Source of the DNA: Nocardia puris
Lineage (GTDB): Bacteria; Actinomycetota; Actinomycetes; Mycobacteriales; Mycobacteriaceae
Direction: 5' to 3'
Length of the DNA stretch: 64,000 nucleotides
Assembly (NCBI RefSeq): GCF_003315035.1
Contig: NZ_QNRE01000001.1
Span: forward strand, 345,224 to 409,223
Shown here: positions 17,953 to 26,995 of the stretch, one piece after another
How positions within the stretch are numbered: position 1 is the stretch's first letter
Layout: every line of letters starts with the position of its first letter
Notes under the pieces: model-generated
Seen by the model: the letters and a program-made list of their open reading frames with translations, nothing else
Database searches by the model: none
Told to the model about the DNA's origin: nothing
Made by a program: the position numbers and the translations under genes

Positions 17953-18456
17953 ATGACACCCACCCCCACCGGCCGCCTGATCCCCACCGAACAAGGCCAC
18001 GATCTCGTCCTCACCAGGACCTATCGCGCCCCGATCGAGGACGTGTGGGCGAGCGTCACCGAATCCGAGCGCACCGCGCGCTGGTACGGCTCCTGGGAGG
18101 GCGAGGCGGGGCCGGGCCGCGAGGTCGCGGTGCGCCTGCTGTTCGAAGAAGGGCAGCCGACCGTCACCATGACGATCGACGCGTGCGCACCGCCGCGCCA
18201 CCTGGCCCTCTCCAGCGCCGACGAGTCCGGCAACTGGCGGCTGGAACTCACGCTCACCGAGCACGGCGACCGGACCGAGCTGAGGTTCGTGCATCACTTG
18301 GACGCCGACACCGCGAAACAGGCGGGCGAGGTGGGCCCCGGCTGGGAGTACTACCTCGACGCACTCACCGCCGCGCGGGAAGGCGGGACACTGCCCGTGT
18401 TCGAGGACTACTACCCGGCCCAGTCCGAGCACTTCCGAGCCCAGCTCGACGCCTGA
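17953..18456 (+). CDS. SRPBCC/AHSA1-domain protein
   Basis: A 167-residue START/SRPBCC-fold protein of the AHSA1 (activator of Hsp90 ATPase homology) type: RTYRAPIEDVWASVTESERTARWYG at the N-terminus, then the hydrophobic-cavity beta sheet, ending in GWEYYLDALTAAREGG. Such proteins bind small hydrophobic ligands; in ArsR-linked pairs the role is mostly unknown. AAAGGA lies eight bases before the ATG. Probably co-transcribed with the preceding arsR gene from the palindrome-controlled promoter. Confidence 0.9.
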   Translation: MTPTPTGRLIPTEQGHDLVLTRTYRAPIEDVWASVTESERTARWYGSWEGEAGPGREVAVRLLFEEGQPTVTMTIDACAPPRHLALSSADESGNWRLELTLTEHGDRTELRFVHHLDADTAKQAGEVGPGWEYYLDALTAAREGGTLPVFEDYYPAQSEHFRAQLDA

Positions 18457-18467
18457 CCGGAAGACGC

Positions 18468-18502
18468 CGCGAGCCCCGGCCCTGTGCGGACCGGGGCTCG
18501 CG
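18468..18502. terminator. Bidirectional hairpin between SRPBCC gene and yebC
   Basis: A perfect 12-bp stem (CGCGAGCCCCGG paired with CCGGGGCTCGCG) with an 11-base loop lies between two convergent genes. It can terminate transcription from either side; there is no U-tract. Confidence 0.75.
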
Positions 18503-18513
18503 AGCGGAAACGC

Positions 18514-19266
18514 TCAGTCCTCGAGCTGGGCGAGGACGTCGTCGGGGATGTCGACGTTGGTGTAGACGTTCTGCACGTCGTCGCTGTCCTCGAGTGCGTC
18601 GATCAGCTTGATCACCTTGCGCGCGCCGTCCACGTCCACCGCGACCGACACCGACGGCTGGAAGCCGGACTCGGCCGAGTCGTAGTCGATGCCCGCGGCC
18701 TGCAACGCCGACCGCACGGCGACCAGATCACCGGGCTCGCTGATGATCTCGAACGACTCGCCCAGGTCGTTGACCTCTTCGGCGCCCGCGTCCAGCACCG
18801 CGAGCAGCACGTCGTCCTCGGACAGGCCGTTCTTGTCCAGGGTGACTACGCCCTTGCGGGTGAACAGGTAGGCCACCGAACCCGGATCGGCCATGTTGCC
18901 GCCGTTGCGGGTCATCGCGACGCGCACCTCGCCCGCGGCGCGGTTGCGGTTGTCGGTGAGGCACTCGATCAGCACGGCGACACCGTTGGGGCCGTAGCCC
19001 TCGTACATGATGGTCTGCCAGTCGGCGCCGCCCGCTTCCTCACCGCCGCCGCGCTTGCGCGCGCGCTCGATATTGTCATTGGGCACCGACGACTTCTTGG
19101 CCTTCTGGATGGCGTCGTACAGCGTCGGGTTGCCATCCGGATCACCGCCACCCGTGCGGGCCGCCACCTCGATGTTCTTGATCAGCTTCGCGAAGAGCTT
19201 GCCCCGCTTGGCATCGATCGCGGCCTTCTTGTGCTTGGTGGTGGCCCATTTGGAGTGGCCGCTCAT
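18514..19266 (-). CDS. YebC/PmpR-family translational/transcriptional regulator
   Basis: A 250-residue YebC protein. The N-terminus [25 protein letters not shown] is the family signature and fixes the start; [20 protein letters not shown] and the C-terminal acidic domain follow. The family binds DNA in some bacteria and was more recently linked to translation of difficult (for example proline-rich) sequences. Here it precedes pdxT/tesB, the M. tuberculosis order (Rv2603c), with a decayed protease gene inserted between. Confidence 0.95.
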   Translation of the reverse strand: MSGHSKWATTKHKKAAIDAKRGKLFAKLIKNIEVAARTGGGDPDGNPTLYDAIQKAKKSSVPNDNIERARKRGGGEEAGGADWQTIMYEGYGPNGVAVLIECLTDNRNRAAGEVRVAMTRNGGNMADPGSVAYLFTRKGVVTLDKNGLSEDDVLLAVLDAGAEEVNDLGESFEIISEPGDLVAVRSALQAAGIDYDSAESGFQPSVSVAVDVDGARKVIKLIDALEDSDDVQNVYTNVDIPDDVLAQLED

Positions 19267-19341
19267 TCCCTACTTCCTTCGAGGTCGGTGGCTGAAGAAT
19301 TCCACCAGCCTAGTGGACGCCCCGGGCCGGCCCGCGTCGCC

Positions 19342-20167
19342 TCACAGCGAAACCACGTACGCCTCCGGGAAGAAGGCGTCCCGGATGTACTTCGGGGAGG
19401 CGTAGGCGAAGCCCTCGTCGCCCCAGGCGGTGCCCCAGCTGTTGCGGATGACGAAGTGCCCGCTGGCCAGGTAGCCGACGATCGCGACGGCGTGCCCGCC
19501 GCGCGCGGTGCCGTGCGCGAACTCCTCCAGGAAGCCGCCCGCCGCGGTCGCGCCGTCCCAGGTGTCGTCCACGAGGAAGCCGGCCAGGATGGGTTTGCCG
19601 TCGGCGAGCACGGCGCGCCAGTGCGAGAGGTTGACGCCCACATTGAAGTAGGAGGCGATACGCTTGCCCGCCGCGTGCGCCCAGAAGGTGTTCTCCTGCC
19701 CCCGGTACATCTTGGTGGCGATATGGAACGGCAGCAAGCTCTCCTCGACCACGCCATAGCGCTTGCACACCTCCACGGCGGCCTTCAATTCGGTGCCCGC
19801 GCCCTCGATGAACGTCTCCGGGCGCTGCGAGAAGCCGTCGGTCTCCTTCGATGCCATCCACACGAACCGCGGCGAGATGCGCGTCCTGGGGCACCCGGCC
19901 CGCGGTGACCAGGTGGTAGCGCAGCAGTCCGTCGCCGGTGGCCCAGCCGACGCAGGAGCCGGTGTCCTCCTGGTCGCCGATGGTCCACCAGTCGCGGCGC
20001 AGGTCGACGCTGTCGGGCAGCGCCGCGACGGCGCCGAGCGCGCCGACGGTCAGGGCGTCGGCGAACGTCCAGTCCCGGGCGGTGTCACGGGAGGGGACCA
20101 GATTGCAGATCCGCGCCTCGGCGGGCACGGGTTCGTCCGCACGGGGTGCGGTGATGACGTCGGTCAT
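19342..20167 (-). pseudogene. Papain-like (C1) cysteine protease gene with a frameshift
   Basis: Two frames together encode one C1-type protease of about 275 residues. The first part (from the ATG at 20167, with AAGGAAC upstream) carries the nucleophile region DQEDTGSCVGWATGDGLLRYH. The second part carries GGHAVAIVGY (catalytic His) and VIRNSWGTAWGDEGF (catalytic Asn). The join is at about 19870-19879, where PQDAH should continue as LSPRFVWMASKE but the frame shifts by the loss of two bases (or gain of one). All three catalytic residues survive, so this is recent decay, a sequencing error, or recoding; none can be excluded here. Confidence 0.8.
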
Positions 20168-20309
20168 GATGGGGTTCCTTCACGTCCGGGTCGGTCGGGA
20201 TCGCCCGGATGAGAAGTGATGATGCGCCGCCGCCACGCCCCGGACGCGAGTACTCGCGTACCCGTTCCGCCGCCGGGATCGCGGGCGAACGCGCAGGTGG
20301 GGCGCGGGA

Positions 20310-20957
20310 CTACGCGCCGCGCACGATATCGACGAACAGGCCGTGCACCCGCAGGTCGCCGGTGACCTCGGGGTGGAACGCGGTGGCCACCACCGCGCCC
20401 TGCCGCACCGCCACGATGCGCCCGGCGAACGGCCCGGACGGCACGGTGGCCAGCACCTGCACGTCGTCGCCCGCGCGCTCCACCCAGGGGGCGCGGATGA
20501 AGACGGCGCGCACCGGCCCGCCCTCGACGCCGTCGAAGTCCAGATCGACCTCGAAGGAGTCGACCTGGCGGCCGAACGCGTTGCGGCGCACCGTCATATC
20601 GATGCCCGACAGGTGCTCGGCGTCGGGCCGGGTGTCGAGCACCTCGGAGGCGAGCAGGATCATGCCCGCGCACGAACCGTAGGCGGGCATGCCCGCGCGC
20701 AGGCGGGCGCGCAGCGGTTCGAGCAGGTCGAACGCGACCAGCAGATTGCTGATGGCGGTGGACTCCCCGCCGGGGATGACCAGTCCGTCGACGGCGGCCA
20801 GCTCCTCGGGGCGGCGCACCAGCACCGGCTCGGCACCGCAGTGCGCCAGCGCCGCGACGTGTTCACGCACGTCGCCCTGCAGTGCCAGCACACCGATGGT
20901 GGGGCGCGACGCGGGCCGCGCGTCGGCGGCGGGGGTGGCGACCGGGGATGCGTTCAC
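20310..20957 (-). CDS. pdxT: Pyridoxal 5'-phosphate synthase glutaminase subunit PdxT
   Basis: A 215-residue class I glutaminase that supplies ammonia to PdxS for vitamin B6 synthesis. The nucleophile Cys96 is in [11 protein letters not shown], and the His/Glu pair 195/197 in [21 protein letters not shown] marks the start of the domain. About 18 extra residues precede the domain; the true start may be slightly later. The partner pdxS is at 24608-25528, with tesB and several accessory genes in between. In M. tuberculosis only tesB2 separates them. Confidence 0.96.
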   Translation of the reverse strand: MNASPVATPAADARPASRPTIGVLALQGDVREHVAALAHCGAEPVLVRRPEELAAVDGLVIPGGESTAISNLLVAFDLLEPLRARLRAGMPAYGSCAGMILLASEVLDTRPDAEHLSGIDMTVRRNAFGRQVDSFEVDLDFDGVEGGPVRAVFIRAPWVERAGDDVQVLATVPSGPFAGRIVAVRQGAVVATAFHPEVTGDLRVHGLFVDIVRGA

Positions 20958-21005
20958 CCCGACGAGCTTACGAGTCCCGGCGGTGTGGGCCCGCTCACGC
21001 TTCGC

Positions 21006-21824
21006 TCACTGGCGGGGCGTGCGGATGAGCCCTTCCTGCACGACGGCCGCGACGAGGTCGCCCGCCCGGTTGAAGATGCGGCCGCCGGTGAGCGCGCGCC
21101 CGAAGCCCGCGGCCGGGGAGGACTGGTCGTAGAGCAGCCAGTCGTCGGCGCGGAACGGGCGCAGGAACCACATGGCGTGGTCGAGCGAGGCGTCCTGGGT
21201 GGGTTCACCGGGGTGGATGACCTTGGACGAGCCGAGCAGCGTCATATCGCTCATGTACGCGAGCGTGCAGACGTGGAACAGCGGATCGTCGGGCAGCGGG
21301 TGGCGGTACCGGAACCACACCTGCTGCTGGGCGACCGAACCGTCGCGCCGCGCCACCGACTCCTGCGGCACGATGCGGATGTCCCAGTGCTCCCATTCGC
21401 GCATGGCCCACAGCCGCTCGGGGCTCAGCGAGGTCTGCGCGTCGGGCAGGTCGTCCGGCGCGGGCACCTCGGGCATCACGTCCTGGTGGACCGGCCCGTC
21501 GTCGCCGACGTGGAACGAGGCCGACATCATGAAGATCGCCGCGCCGTCCTGCACGCCGGTGACGCGGCGGGTGCAGAAGGACCGGCCGTCGCGGATGCGC
21601 TCGACCAGGTAGACGGTGCGCTCCTGCGGATTGCCCGGCCGCAGGAAGTAGCCGTGCAGTGAATGCACCTGGAAACGCGGCTCCACCGTGCGCACCGCCG
21701 ACACCAGGGCCTGACCGGCGACCTGACCGCCGAAGGTGCGCGCGAGCTGGGTCTTCGGGGACGCGCCCCGGAAGATGTCCCGCTCCAGGCGCTCGATCTC
21801 CAATGCCTCTTCGATTGTCGCCAT
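21006..21824 (-). CDS. tesB: Acyl-CoA thioesterase II (TesB)
   Basis: A 272-residue double-hotdog thioesterase hydrolysing acyl-CoA to fatty acid and CoA. Family segments: IFRGASPKTQLARTFGGQVAGQAL near residue 18, VHSLHGYFLRPGNP near 53, and in the second hotdog PTQDASLDHAMWFLRPFRADDWLLYDQ, which includes the conserved Asp of the active site. It lies between pdxT and the uridine-kinase-like gene, the same association as Rv2604c-Rv2606c. Confidence 0.95.
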   Translation of the reverse strand: MATIEEALEIERLERDIFRGASPKTQLARTFGGQVAGQALVSAVRTVEPRFQVHSLHGYFLRPGNPQERTVYLVERIRDGRSFCTRRVTGVQDGAAIFMMSASFHVGDDGPVHQDVMPEVPAPDDLPDAQTSLSPERLWAMREWEHWDIRIVPQESVARRDGSVAQQQVWFRYRHPLPDDPLFHVCTLAYMSDMTLLGSSKVIHPGEPTQDASLDHAMWFLRPFRADDWLLYDQSSPAAGFGRALTGGRIFNRAGDLVAAVVQEGLIRTPRQ

Positions 21825-21938
21825 GCGCTGAGGTTAACCCGCGGCATCCGATTCGCCCCGTTCGCCCACCTGTTGCCCCGGCGTAGGGGTCTGTTCCGCG
21901 ATCGGAGACGCGGTGGGGCGGTCTGCTGTGATGGAGGC

Positions 21939-22550
21939 GTGCCGCATTTCGCACCCATCACCCCGCGCGGGCTCGCCGACCTGCTGATCGTCCGCCTCCA
22001 CGACTTGCCGGGGCGGCGCGTTGTCGCGATCGACGGGGCCGACGCCGCCCGACCCGCCGACTTCGCGCACGAGGCCGCGCGGGCCGTGCGCGACACCGGC
22101 CGCACCGCCGAGGTGGTCTCGACACACGACTACGTGCGCCCGGCCTCGCTGCGCATGGAGTACGGGCGCGAGGACGAATTCTCCTACCGCACAGCATGGT
22201 TCGACTACGACGCGCTGCGCCGCGAAGTGCTCGACGCGCTGCGCGCGCACGGCCGCTGGCTGCCCGCCCTCTGGGACGAGTCCACCGACCGCTCCGCCCG
22301 CGTCGCCGTGCGCACCGCCCCCACCGACACGGTCCTCTTCCTCGCGGGCCCGATGCTCCTGGGCCGCTCCCTCCCCTTCGACTTGACCGTCCACCTCGAC
22401 CTCGGCCCGGCGGCGCTGCGGCGCAACACCCCGGACAGCGAACAGTGGACCATCCCCGCGCTGGGCGCGCACGCGGACGAAAACCCGGAGGTACCAGACT
22501 ATTTCGTGCGCTGGGACCACCCGGACCGGGCGGCGCTGCGACGTGAGTGA
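21939..22550 (+). CDS. Uridine-kinase-like protein with degenerate P-loop
   Basis: A 203-residue protein resembling the actinobacterial uridine-kinase-like P-loop family: RRVVAIDGADAARPADFAHEAA occupies the Walker A position (residues 27-48), with STHDYVRPASLRMEYGRE and SFAD-type downstream elements (LFLAGPMLLGRSLPFDLTVHLDL). The canonical G-x4-GK-[ST] is missing: no lysine or serine/threonine remains in the loop. It may bind a ligand without phosphotransfer, or be inactive. The GTG start follows a GGAGG placed very close (one base), so the start is uncertain. Divergent from tesB. Confidence 0.65.
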   Translation: MPHFAPITPRGLADLLIVRLHDLPGRRVVAIDGADAARPADFAHEAARAVRDTGRTAEVVSTHDYVRPASLRMEYGREDEFSYRTAWFDYDALRREVLDALRAHGRWLPALWDESTDRSARVAVRTAPTDTVLFLAGPMLLGRSLPFDLTVHLDLGPAALRRNTPDSEQWTIPALGAHADENPEVPDYFVRWDHPDRAALRRE

Positions 22551-22576
22551 GGCCGGGTTTCGGCCGTGCGGCGCTC

Positions 22577-22864
22577 TCAGGAGGTGTGTGGGCCCGCGGT
22601 CGCGTCGGCGACCAGGTCGCGTAGTTCGACGAGCGCGCTGATCAATTGGTCGATGCCGGGGCGCTTCACCGGGAAGTGGCCCGCGCCTTCGAGTTCGATG
22701 AAGCGGGTTGGGGCGGTGATGCGGTCGAAGAACGCGCGGCTGACGGCGGTCGAGGTCCAGCGGTCGGCGCCGGGGTGGGTGAGCCGGACCGGGCAGGCTC
22801 CGTGGAGCCGGAGGATTGCACCCAGGGCGTCGAAGCCCAGGTCCACGGAGTTGTTCTCGACCCA
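22577..22864 (-). pseudogene. C-terminal remnant of an alpha/beta hydrolase
   Basis: The last 95 codons read as the cap and C-terminal part of an alpha/beta hydrolase: PVRLTHPGADRWTSTAVSRAFFDRI (acid-residue strand) and FIELEGAGHFPVKRPG (catalytic His in GAGH). Above about 22864 the similarity stops; no nucleophile elbow or N-terminal part is present in any frame on this strand. It is therefore a truncated gene. Confidence 0.65.
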
Positions 22865-23234
22865 CCGCCCGGCAGCAGCGTGGAAGACTGCGTCGAGACG
22901 ATGATCCGGCTGTGGACCGCGGCGCTTCGCGAAAGCTCCACCGGGGCAACCGACTCCGACGAGTCCTCGACGAATGGTACGGACCCACCTCCGACCTGAC
23001 CGTGGATGCCGCTGCGACTCTTCGGGGATGGGCACGAGGTGAGCGAGCGGCGATCTCGGCGCGACAACCGGGTGCCGCCCGAGGCATCCGGCTCCACCCT
23101 CCATCCCACGCCCGGCAGAGCGCGCCGACCTCACCGCTCGAATATTGCCGCCACCTCGTCGGCGGGCCATTGCCCCGTCCTCCTCCGATCCCACGGCGTA
23201 ACCGTCATGACTCGCTTCCCCTGTCCTGTGCGAT
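22865..23234. other. Scrambled gene debris
   Basis: No intact gene. On the plus strand about 22855-22999 reads SSVEDCVETMIRLWTAALRE before a stop, which looks protein-like but has no start. On the minus strand an ATG at 23208 with AGGGGAAG upstream encodes 25 codons (MTVTPWDRRRTGQWPADEV...) and stops at 23131. Together with the hydrolase remnant this suggests a rearranged locus. Confidence 0.4.
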
Positions 23235-23765
23235 CTATGCGGCGATCTCGCGCGGATCGATGCGATCGGTGCGCCCCGCCCCGCACTCCGAGTGCACGAG
23301 TTCGGTGACCATATTCGGCGTGAATTCCTTGTGTCCCAGCACTTCCCGCAGTCCGATAACCAATTCGACAGTGCTGTAGTCGAAGAGGGACAGTTCCCGG
23401 CCGAGCAGCAGCTTGATGTGATGCTCGAAGTAGAACCGCTCCCCCAGCGCGAATCCCGCGGCGTCGGTGCGCGGCACACCGGCCGCCCACGGTGTCGCCT
23501 CGATCTTCACCCGCGTCACGCCGAAACCGGCCGCCACCACGCCTTCCGCGAAATCTCGCACCGAATCACGCACGGCCACAAGGGAACCCGAGCGCCGAAG
23601 GGTGAACATCGGCTGCACGGGCACCCGACCTCCGGCCAAGGCGATGTGGACGAACTTCGCACCGTGCGCCGCCGCGTGCCGCTCCAGCGCGTCGGCCGGG
23701 TCGTCGACGCGCACGGTAACATGCGCCTCGAAATCACCGTGAAAATGGGGAAGCTCCGCTGTCAC
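23235..23765 (-). CDS. Conserved actinobacterial protein of unknown function
   Basis: A 176-residue soluble protein. It has two related beta-alpha halves: FHGDFEAHVTVRVDD near the start and RFYFEHHIKLLLG near residue 128, each with a histidine-bearing strand, and a middle block FGVTRVKIEATPWAAGVPRTDAA. This layout recurs in uncharacterised actinobacterial proteins; I know of no assigned function. The GTG start (VTAELPHFHGDF) is the first before the conserved block; upstream sequence is not protein-like. No signal peptide. Confidence 0.65.
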   Translation of the reverse strand: MTAELPHFHGDFEAHVTVRVDDPADALERHAAAHGAKFVHIALAGGRVPVQPMFTLRRSGSLVAVRDSVRDFAEGVVAAGFGVTRVKIEATPWAAGVPRTDAAGFALGERFYFEHHIKLLLGRELSLFDYSTVELVIGLREVLGHKEFTPNMVTELVHSECGAGRTDRIDPREIAA

Positions 23766-23877
23766 CCGACCATGCTCGCAGGCGGTGCGGGCGGTGTCGT
23801 CCGAATATCCCCCGAACGGCACGGAACCCGGCCACGCACGACCGGGTTCGTTGGAGCGCTTGGTTATTCGGCTCGCA

Positions 23878-24384
23878 TCAGGCGGTGCAGGCCACCGACT
23901 GCTGACCGAACGCGGTGAGCATCTGGCAAGCCCAGTCCTTCTGGACCTTCCACTTGCCGTCCTCGGCGACGAAGGGGACATCCACGATGTTCTCCTGGCC
24001 GTTGAGGACGACCTTCGCCTTCGCGTTGACCACATTTCCGTACGCCGTGACGTCGGTGACCTCGATGGTGGCGCCGGTGTCGGTGTATGCCTGCGCCAAG
24101 CGACCCGGCAGTTCCGGATCCGCCTCGACGCCCTGCACCATGTCGAGCTTCTCCTCGTTGGGCACGGCCGGGTCGAGCGCGCGCTGCAACTGCGCGTTCA
24201 GATCCGCCACCGACGGCACCGCCGGCGTGTTCTCCGCCTGCGTGGTGGTGGCCTGGGCGGTCGCCGACGTGGTCGTGGTGGTGGGTGTGTCGTCGCCCCC
24301 GTCGTCGCTGCCGCACGCGGCCAGGCTCAGCGCCGCCACGGCCGCCAGGCCTGCGATCGCGATCTTTCCGGTCCTGCGAAACAT
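23878..24384 (-). CDS. Mtb12-like lipoprotein
   Basis: A 168-residue lipoprotein. The signal peptide ends at the lipobox LAACGSDD, followed by a threonine-rich linker and a C-terminal domain (PSVADLNAQLQRALDP; ITVTDV-like strands; WKVQKDWACQMLTAFGQQSVACTA) resembling the low-molecular-weight antigen MTB12/CFP-2 domain of mycobacteria. Two C-terminal cysteines may form a disulfide. Start: ATG with AAAGGAC upstream. It is surface-exposed; function of the family is not established. Located between tesB-side accessory genes and pdxS. Confidence 0.82.
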   Translation of the reverse strand: MFRRTGKIAIAGLAAVAALSLAACGSDDGGDDTPTTTTTSATAQATTTQAENTPAVPSVADLNAQLQRALDPAVPNEEKLDMVQGVEADPELPGRLAQAYTDTGATIEVTDVTAYGNVVNAKAKVVLNGQENIVDVPFVAEDGKWKVQKDWACQMLTAFGQQSVACTA

Positions 24385-24563
24385 CAACTGTCGTCCTTTG
24401 CGTTCGAATCGGGTCGCGTCGCCCCGGCTGCGTCATCGCGCCGTGTCGCGCCCGCGCGGGGCCAGCGGACGTCATCGGCACCGCGCCCGACGCTATCCGG
24501 CGGCTCTGTGGAAACTCTGAGACCGCCGTGTGACCGGCCCAAGAGTCGAACCCGGACACGCGA

Positions 24564-24597
24564 ACGCCCGGCCGCGGAAACCTCCGTGACCGGGCGT
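24564..24597 (-). terminator. Hairpin after pdxS
   Basis: ACGCCCGG pairs with CCGGGCGT (8 bp, 18-base loop), beginning 11 bp past the pdxS stop. It has no T-run but a convincing position. Confidence 0.5.
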
Positions 24598-24607
24598 CGA
24601 AACCTGT

Positions 24608-25528
24608 TCACCAACCGCGCTCGGCGAGCCGGTGCGGCTGCGCGATCTCCTCCACGTTGATGCCCACCATGGCCTCGCCCAGCCCGCGCGACACCTTCGC
24701 CAGCACGTCGGGGTCGTCGTGGAAGGTGGTGGCCTTCACGATCGCGGCCGCGCGCTGTTCCGGGTTGCCCGACTTGAAGATGCCGGAGCCCACGAACACG
24801 CCCTCAGCGCCGAGCTGCATCATCATCGCCGCGTCGGCGGGGGTGGCGATACCGCCGGCGGTGAACAACACCACGGGCAGCTTGCCGGTCTCGGCGACCT
24901 CGCGGACCAGCTCGTAGGGGGCCTGCAGTTCCTTGGCCGCCACGTACAGCTCGTCGGCGGGCAGCGCGGCCAGCTTGCGGATCTCCTGGCGGATCTGGCG
25001 CATGTGGGTGGTCGCGTTGGACACGTCACCGGTGCCGGCCTCGCCCTTGGAGCGGATCATGGCCGCGCCTTCGGTGATGCGGCGAAGCGCCTCGCCCAGG
25101 TTGGTCGCGCCACAGACGAAGGGAACGGTGAAGTTCCACTTGTCGATGTGGTTGGTGTAGTCGGCGGGGGTGAGCACCTCGGACTCGTCGATGTAGTCGA
25201 CGCCGAGGCTCTGCAGGATCTGCGCCTCCACGAAGTGACCGATGCGGGCCTTGGCCATCACCGGGATGGACACGGCGTTGATGATGCCGTCGATCATGTC
25301 CGGATCGCTCATCCGGGACACGCCGCCCTGGGCGCGGATGTCGGCGGGGACCCGCTCGAGCGCCATGACCGCGACCGCGCCGGCGTCCTCGGCGATCTTG
25401 GCCTGCTCCGGGGTGACGACGTCCATGATCACCCCGCCCTTGAGCATTTCGGCCATGCCGCGCTTGACGCGGGCGGTGCCGACGGTGGTGGTGGGCTCGG
25501 GCGTGGTCACGGCAAACTCCTGTGTCAT
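24608..25528 (-). CDS. pdxS: Pyridoxal 5'-phosphate synthase lyase subunit PdxS
   Basis: A 306-residue (beta/alpha)8 barrel that makes PLP from ribose 5-phosphate, glyceraldehyde 3-phosphate and ammonia delivered by PdxT. Schiff-base Lys93 ([15 protein letters not shown]), the second lysine 161 ([10 protein letters not shown]), and the phosphate-binding [19 protein letters not shown] and GVFVGSGIF are all present. The start ATG has AGGAG upstream. PLP supply is relevant to the several PLP enzymes in this window, though no shared regulation was seen. Confidence 0.98.
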   Translation of the reverse strand: MTQEFAVTTPEPTTTVGTARVKRGMAEMLKGGVIMDVVTPEQAKIAEDAGAVAVMALERVPADIRAQGGVSRMSDPDMIDGIINAVSIPVMAKARIGHFVEAQILQSLGVDYIDESEVLTPADYTNHIDKWNFTVPFVCGATNLGEALRRITEGAAMIRSKGEAGTGDVSNATTHMRQIRQEIRKLAALPADELYVAAKELQAPYELVREVAETGKLPVVLFTAGGIATPADAAMMMQLGAEGVFVGSGIFKSGNPEQRAAAIVKATTFHDDPDVLAKVSRGLGEAMVGINVEEIAQPHRLAERGW

Positions 25529-25668
25529 GGGCGCCTATCGGGTCGCGCGGATCGAGGAACGAGCCAATTCTAGGCCCGCCCGAAATGCCACTTGATAGCC
25601 AGTTGGAGACCACTGGACTGGTCCCCCGGCGCACCCGCTCGGTCCACCGCTCCCGTTCGCCGCATCCG

Positions 25669-25684
25669 CCGCCGTCGACGGCGG
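25669..25684. terminator. GC-rich perfect palindrome upstream of pdxS
   Basis: CCGCCGTCGACGGCGG folds as a tight hairpin (6-bp stem, TCGA loop) between the small reading frame at 25695-25787 and pdxS. It could end transcripts coming from the right. Confidence 0.4.
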
Positions 25685-25694
25685 ATCACCGGAA

Positions 25695-25787
25695 TCAGAC
25701 CGGATCGATCACCAGCAGCTGCGCCCAATACTCGGCGGCGGCCGGACCCAGGATCGGCAACAGGAAATCGAACAGCAGGTACGACAT
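25695..25787 (-). CDS. Possible small hydrophobic protein (30 aa)
   Basis: A 30-codon reading frame encoding MSYLLFDFLLPILGPAAAEY and ten more residues, ending in LVIDPV. GGAGG stands about ten bases before the ATG. The hydrophobic N-terminal half could be a membrane peptide. It sits alone between pdxS and the NUDIX gene, followed by a hairpin. There is no family recognition; it may be an unannotated small protein or chance. Confidence 0.35.
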   Translation of the reverse strand: MSYLLFDFLLPILGPAAAEYWAQLLVIDPV

Positions 25788-25948
25788 GAACTACATCCCT
25801 CCACACCAGCGAAACGGACCGCTCCACGTCGACGGGGAGCAGCGGCTCCGGTACCACCGCGCCGCCCGCAGCTGGGCTACCCGCGGCGGCGCGATCCAGT
25901 CCCGAAGCTATCACGAAGTGAAGCGGATCACAGGGCGGCGCGGAGCGC

Positions 25949-26995
25949 TCAGCGGATGGAGCGGACCTCGGGATCGTCGTTGCCCGACGCGACGGCGGCG
26001 GCCTCGGGCAGGAGTTCGTCCAGGTGGTACGGGTAGACGGTCTCGCCGGTGGCGTCGATGGCCCGGATCTCCTCGGGCGTGCACCAGCGGTGCCCGGTGA
26101 TGCACCGGCGCTCGACGTGGGTGAGGTTGCCCGGCTCCGGATCGAACTGGCGCACGCGCAGCGCGAAGAACAGCTCCTCGGCGCGGATCAGTTCGCCGTC
26201 GAACGGGAAGACGGCGACCCGCCGCCAGATCGGGCCGCGCAGGCTCACCGGATCGGCGCGGTGCCCGGTCTCCTCCCACAGCTCCCGCACGGCGGCCGCG
26301 CGCAGGCTCTCCCCCGGCTCCACGCCGCCGCCGATGGTGAACCAGAACGACACGTCGGGCGTCTTGGGGTCGTGGCCGCGCATCAGCAGCACGCGGTCCT
26401 GCTCGTCGAGGAGCACGACGCGCGCCGACGTGCGGATCGTGTCGACCTCGAGCCCGGTGGACGCGGCGGGGGTGGCGCGTTCGGTGATCTCGAAGTAGGT
26501 GGGCAGCGGCGCGGTGCCGCCCAGGTGCAGCCAGCGCACCGGGCGCCGGGTGCGCAGGGCGAGCGTGTCGCGGACGGCGTCGTTGTGGAATCGGCGGGCG
26601 ATCAGGACCCTGGCCTCGGCATCGGCCAGTTCGGCCACCAGCTGGGGCCGCAACTGCGCGATATCGACCCCCGACAGCGCGGCGGACAGCTGGTTCTCGA
26701 CGGTCTCGCGTTCGGCCCGGTCGGCGCGTTCGGCCCGGTCGGCCAGCCCGGACAGGTGCTTGGCCTGTTCGGCCAGCGCCGGATCCGACACCGGCCCGGC
26801 GATCGCCATGGCCACCGAGCGCGCGACCACCGCGCGCCGGGCCAGCGCCGATTCCAGCGCGTGCCAGGACTGGTCGGAGCGCACGTGCAGCCGGTCGAGC
26901 CGGTTGGCCGTGGAGTAGGCCCACAGGCCGATCGCCACGACGACGGCCGCGATCAGCGCGAGAACGAGGACCGTGGTGGCGGAGAAGGTGATCAT
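25949..26995 (-). CDS. Membrane-anchored LemA-like/NUDIX hydrolase fusion
   Basis: A 348-residue protein. A transmembrane helix (residues 6-25) is followed by an all-helical LemA-like region (about 30-160; SDQSWHALESALARRA, IARRFHNDAVRDTLALR) and then a NUDIX domain with the complete box GGVEPGESLRAAAVRELWEETG near residue 247, which binds divalent metal to cleave nucleoside-diphosphate-X compounds. The ATG overlaps the pimA stop by four bases. The arrangement next to pimA matches M. tuberculosis Rv2609c, so it belongs to the phosphatidylinositol mannoside operon; its substrate is unknown. Confidence 0.9.
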   Translation of the reverse strand: MITFSATTVLVLALIAAVVVAIGLWAYSTANRLDRLHVRSDQSWHALESALARRAVVARSVAMAIAGPVSDPALAEQAKHLSGLADRAERADRAERETVENQLSAALSGVDIAQLRPQLVAELADAEARVLIARRFHNDAVRDTLALRTRRPVRWLHLGGTAPLPTYFEITERATPAASTGLEVDTIRTSARVVLLDEQDRVLLMRGHDPKTPDVSFWFTIGGGVEPGESLRAAAVRELWEETGHRADPVSLRGPIWRRVAVFPFDGELIRAEELFFALRVRQFDPEPGNLTHVERRCITGHRWCTPEEIRAIDATGETVYPYHLDELLPEAAAVASGNDDPEVRSIR

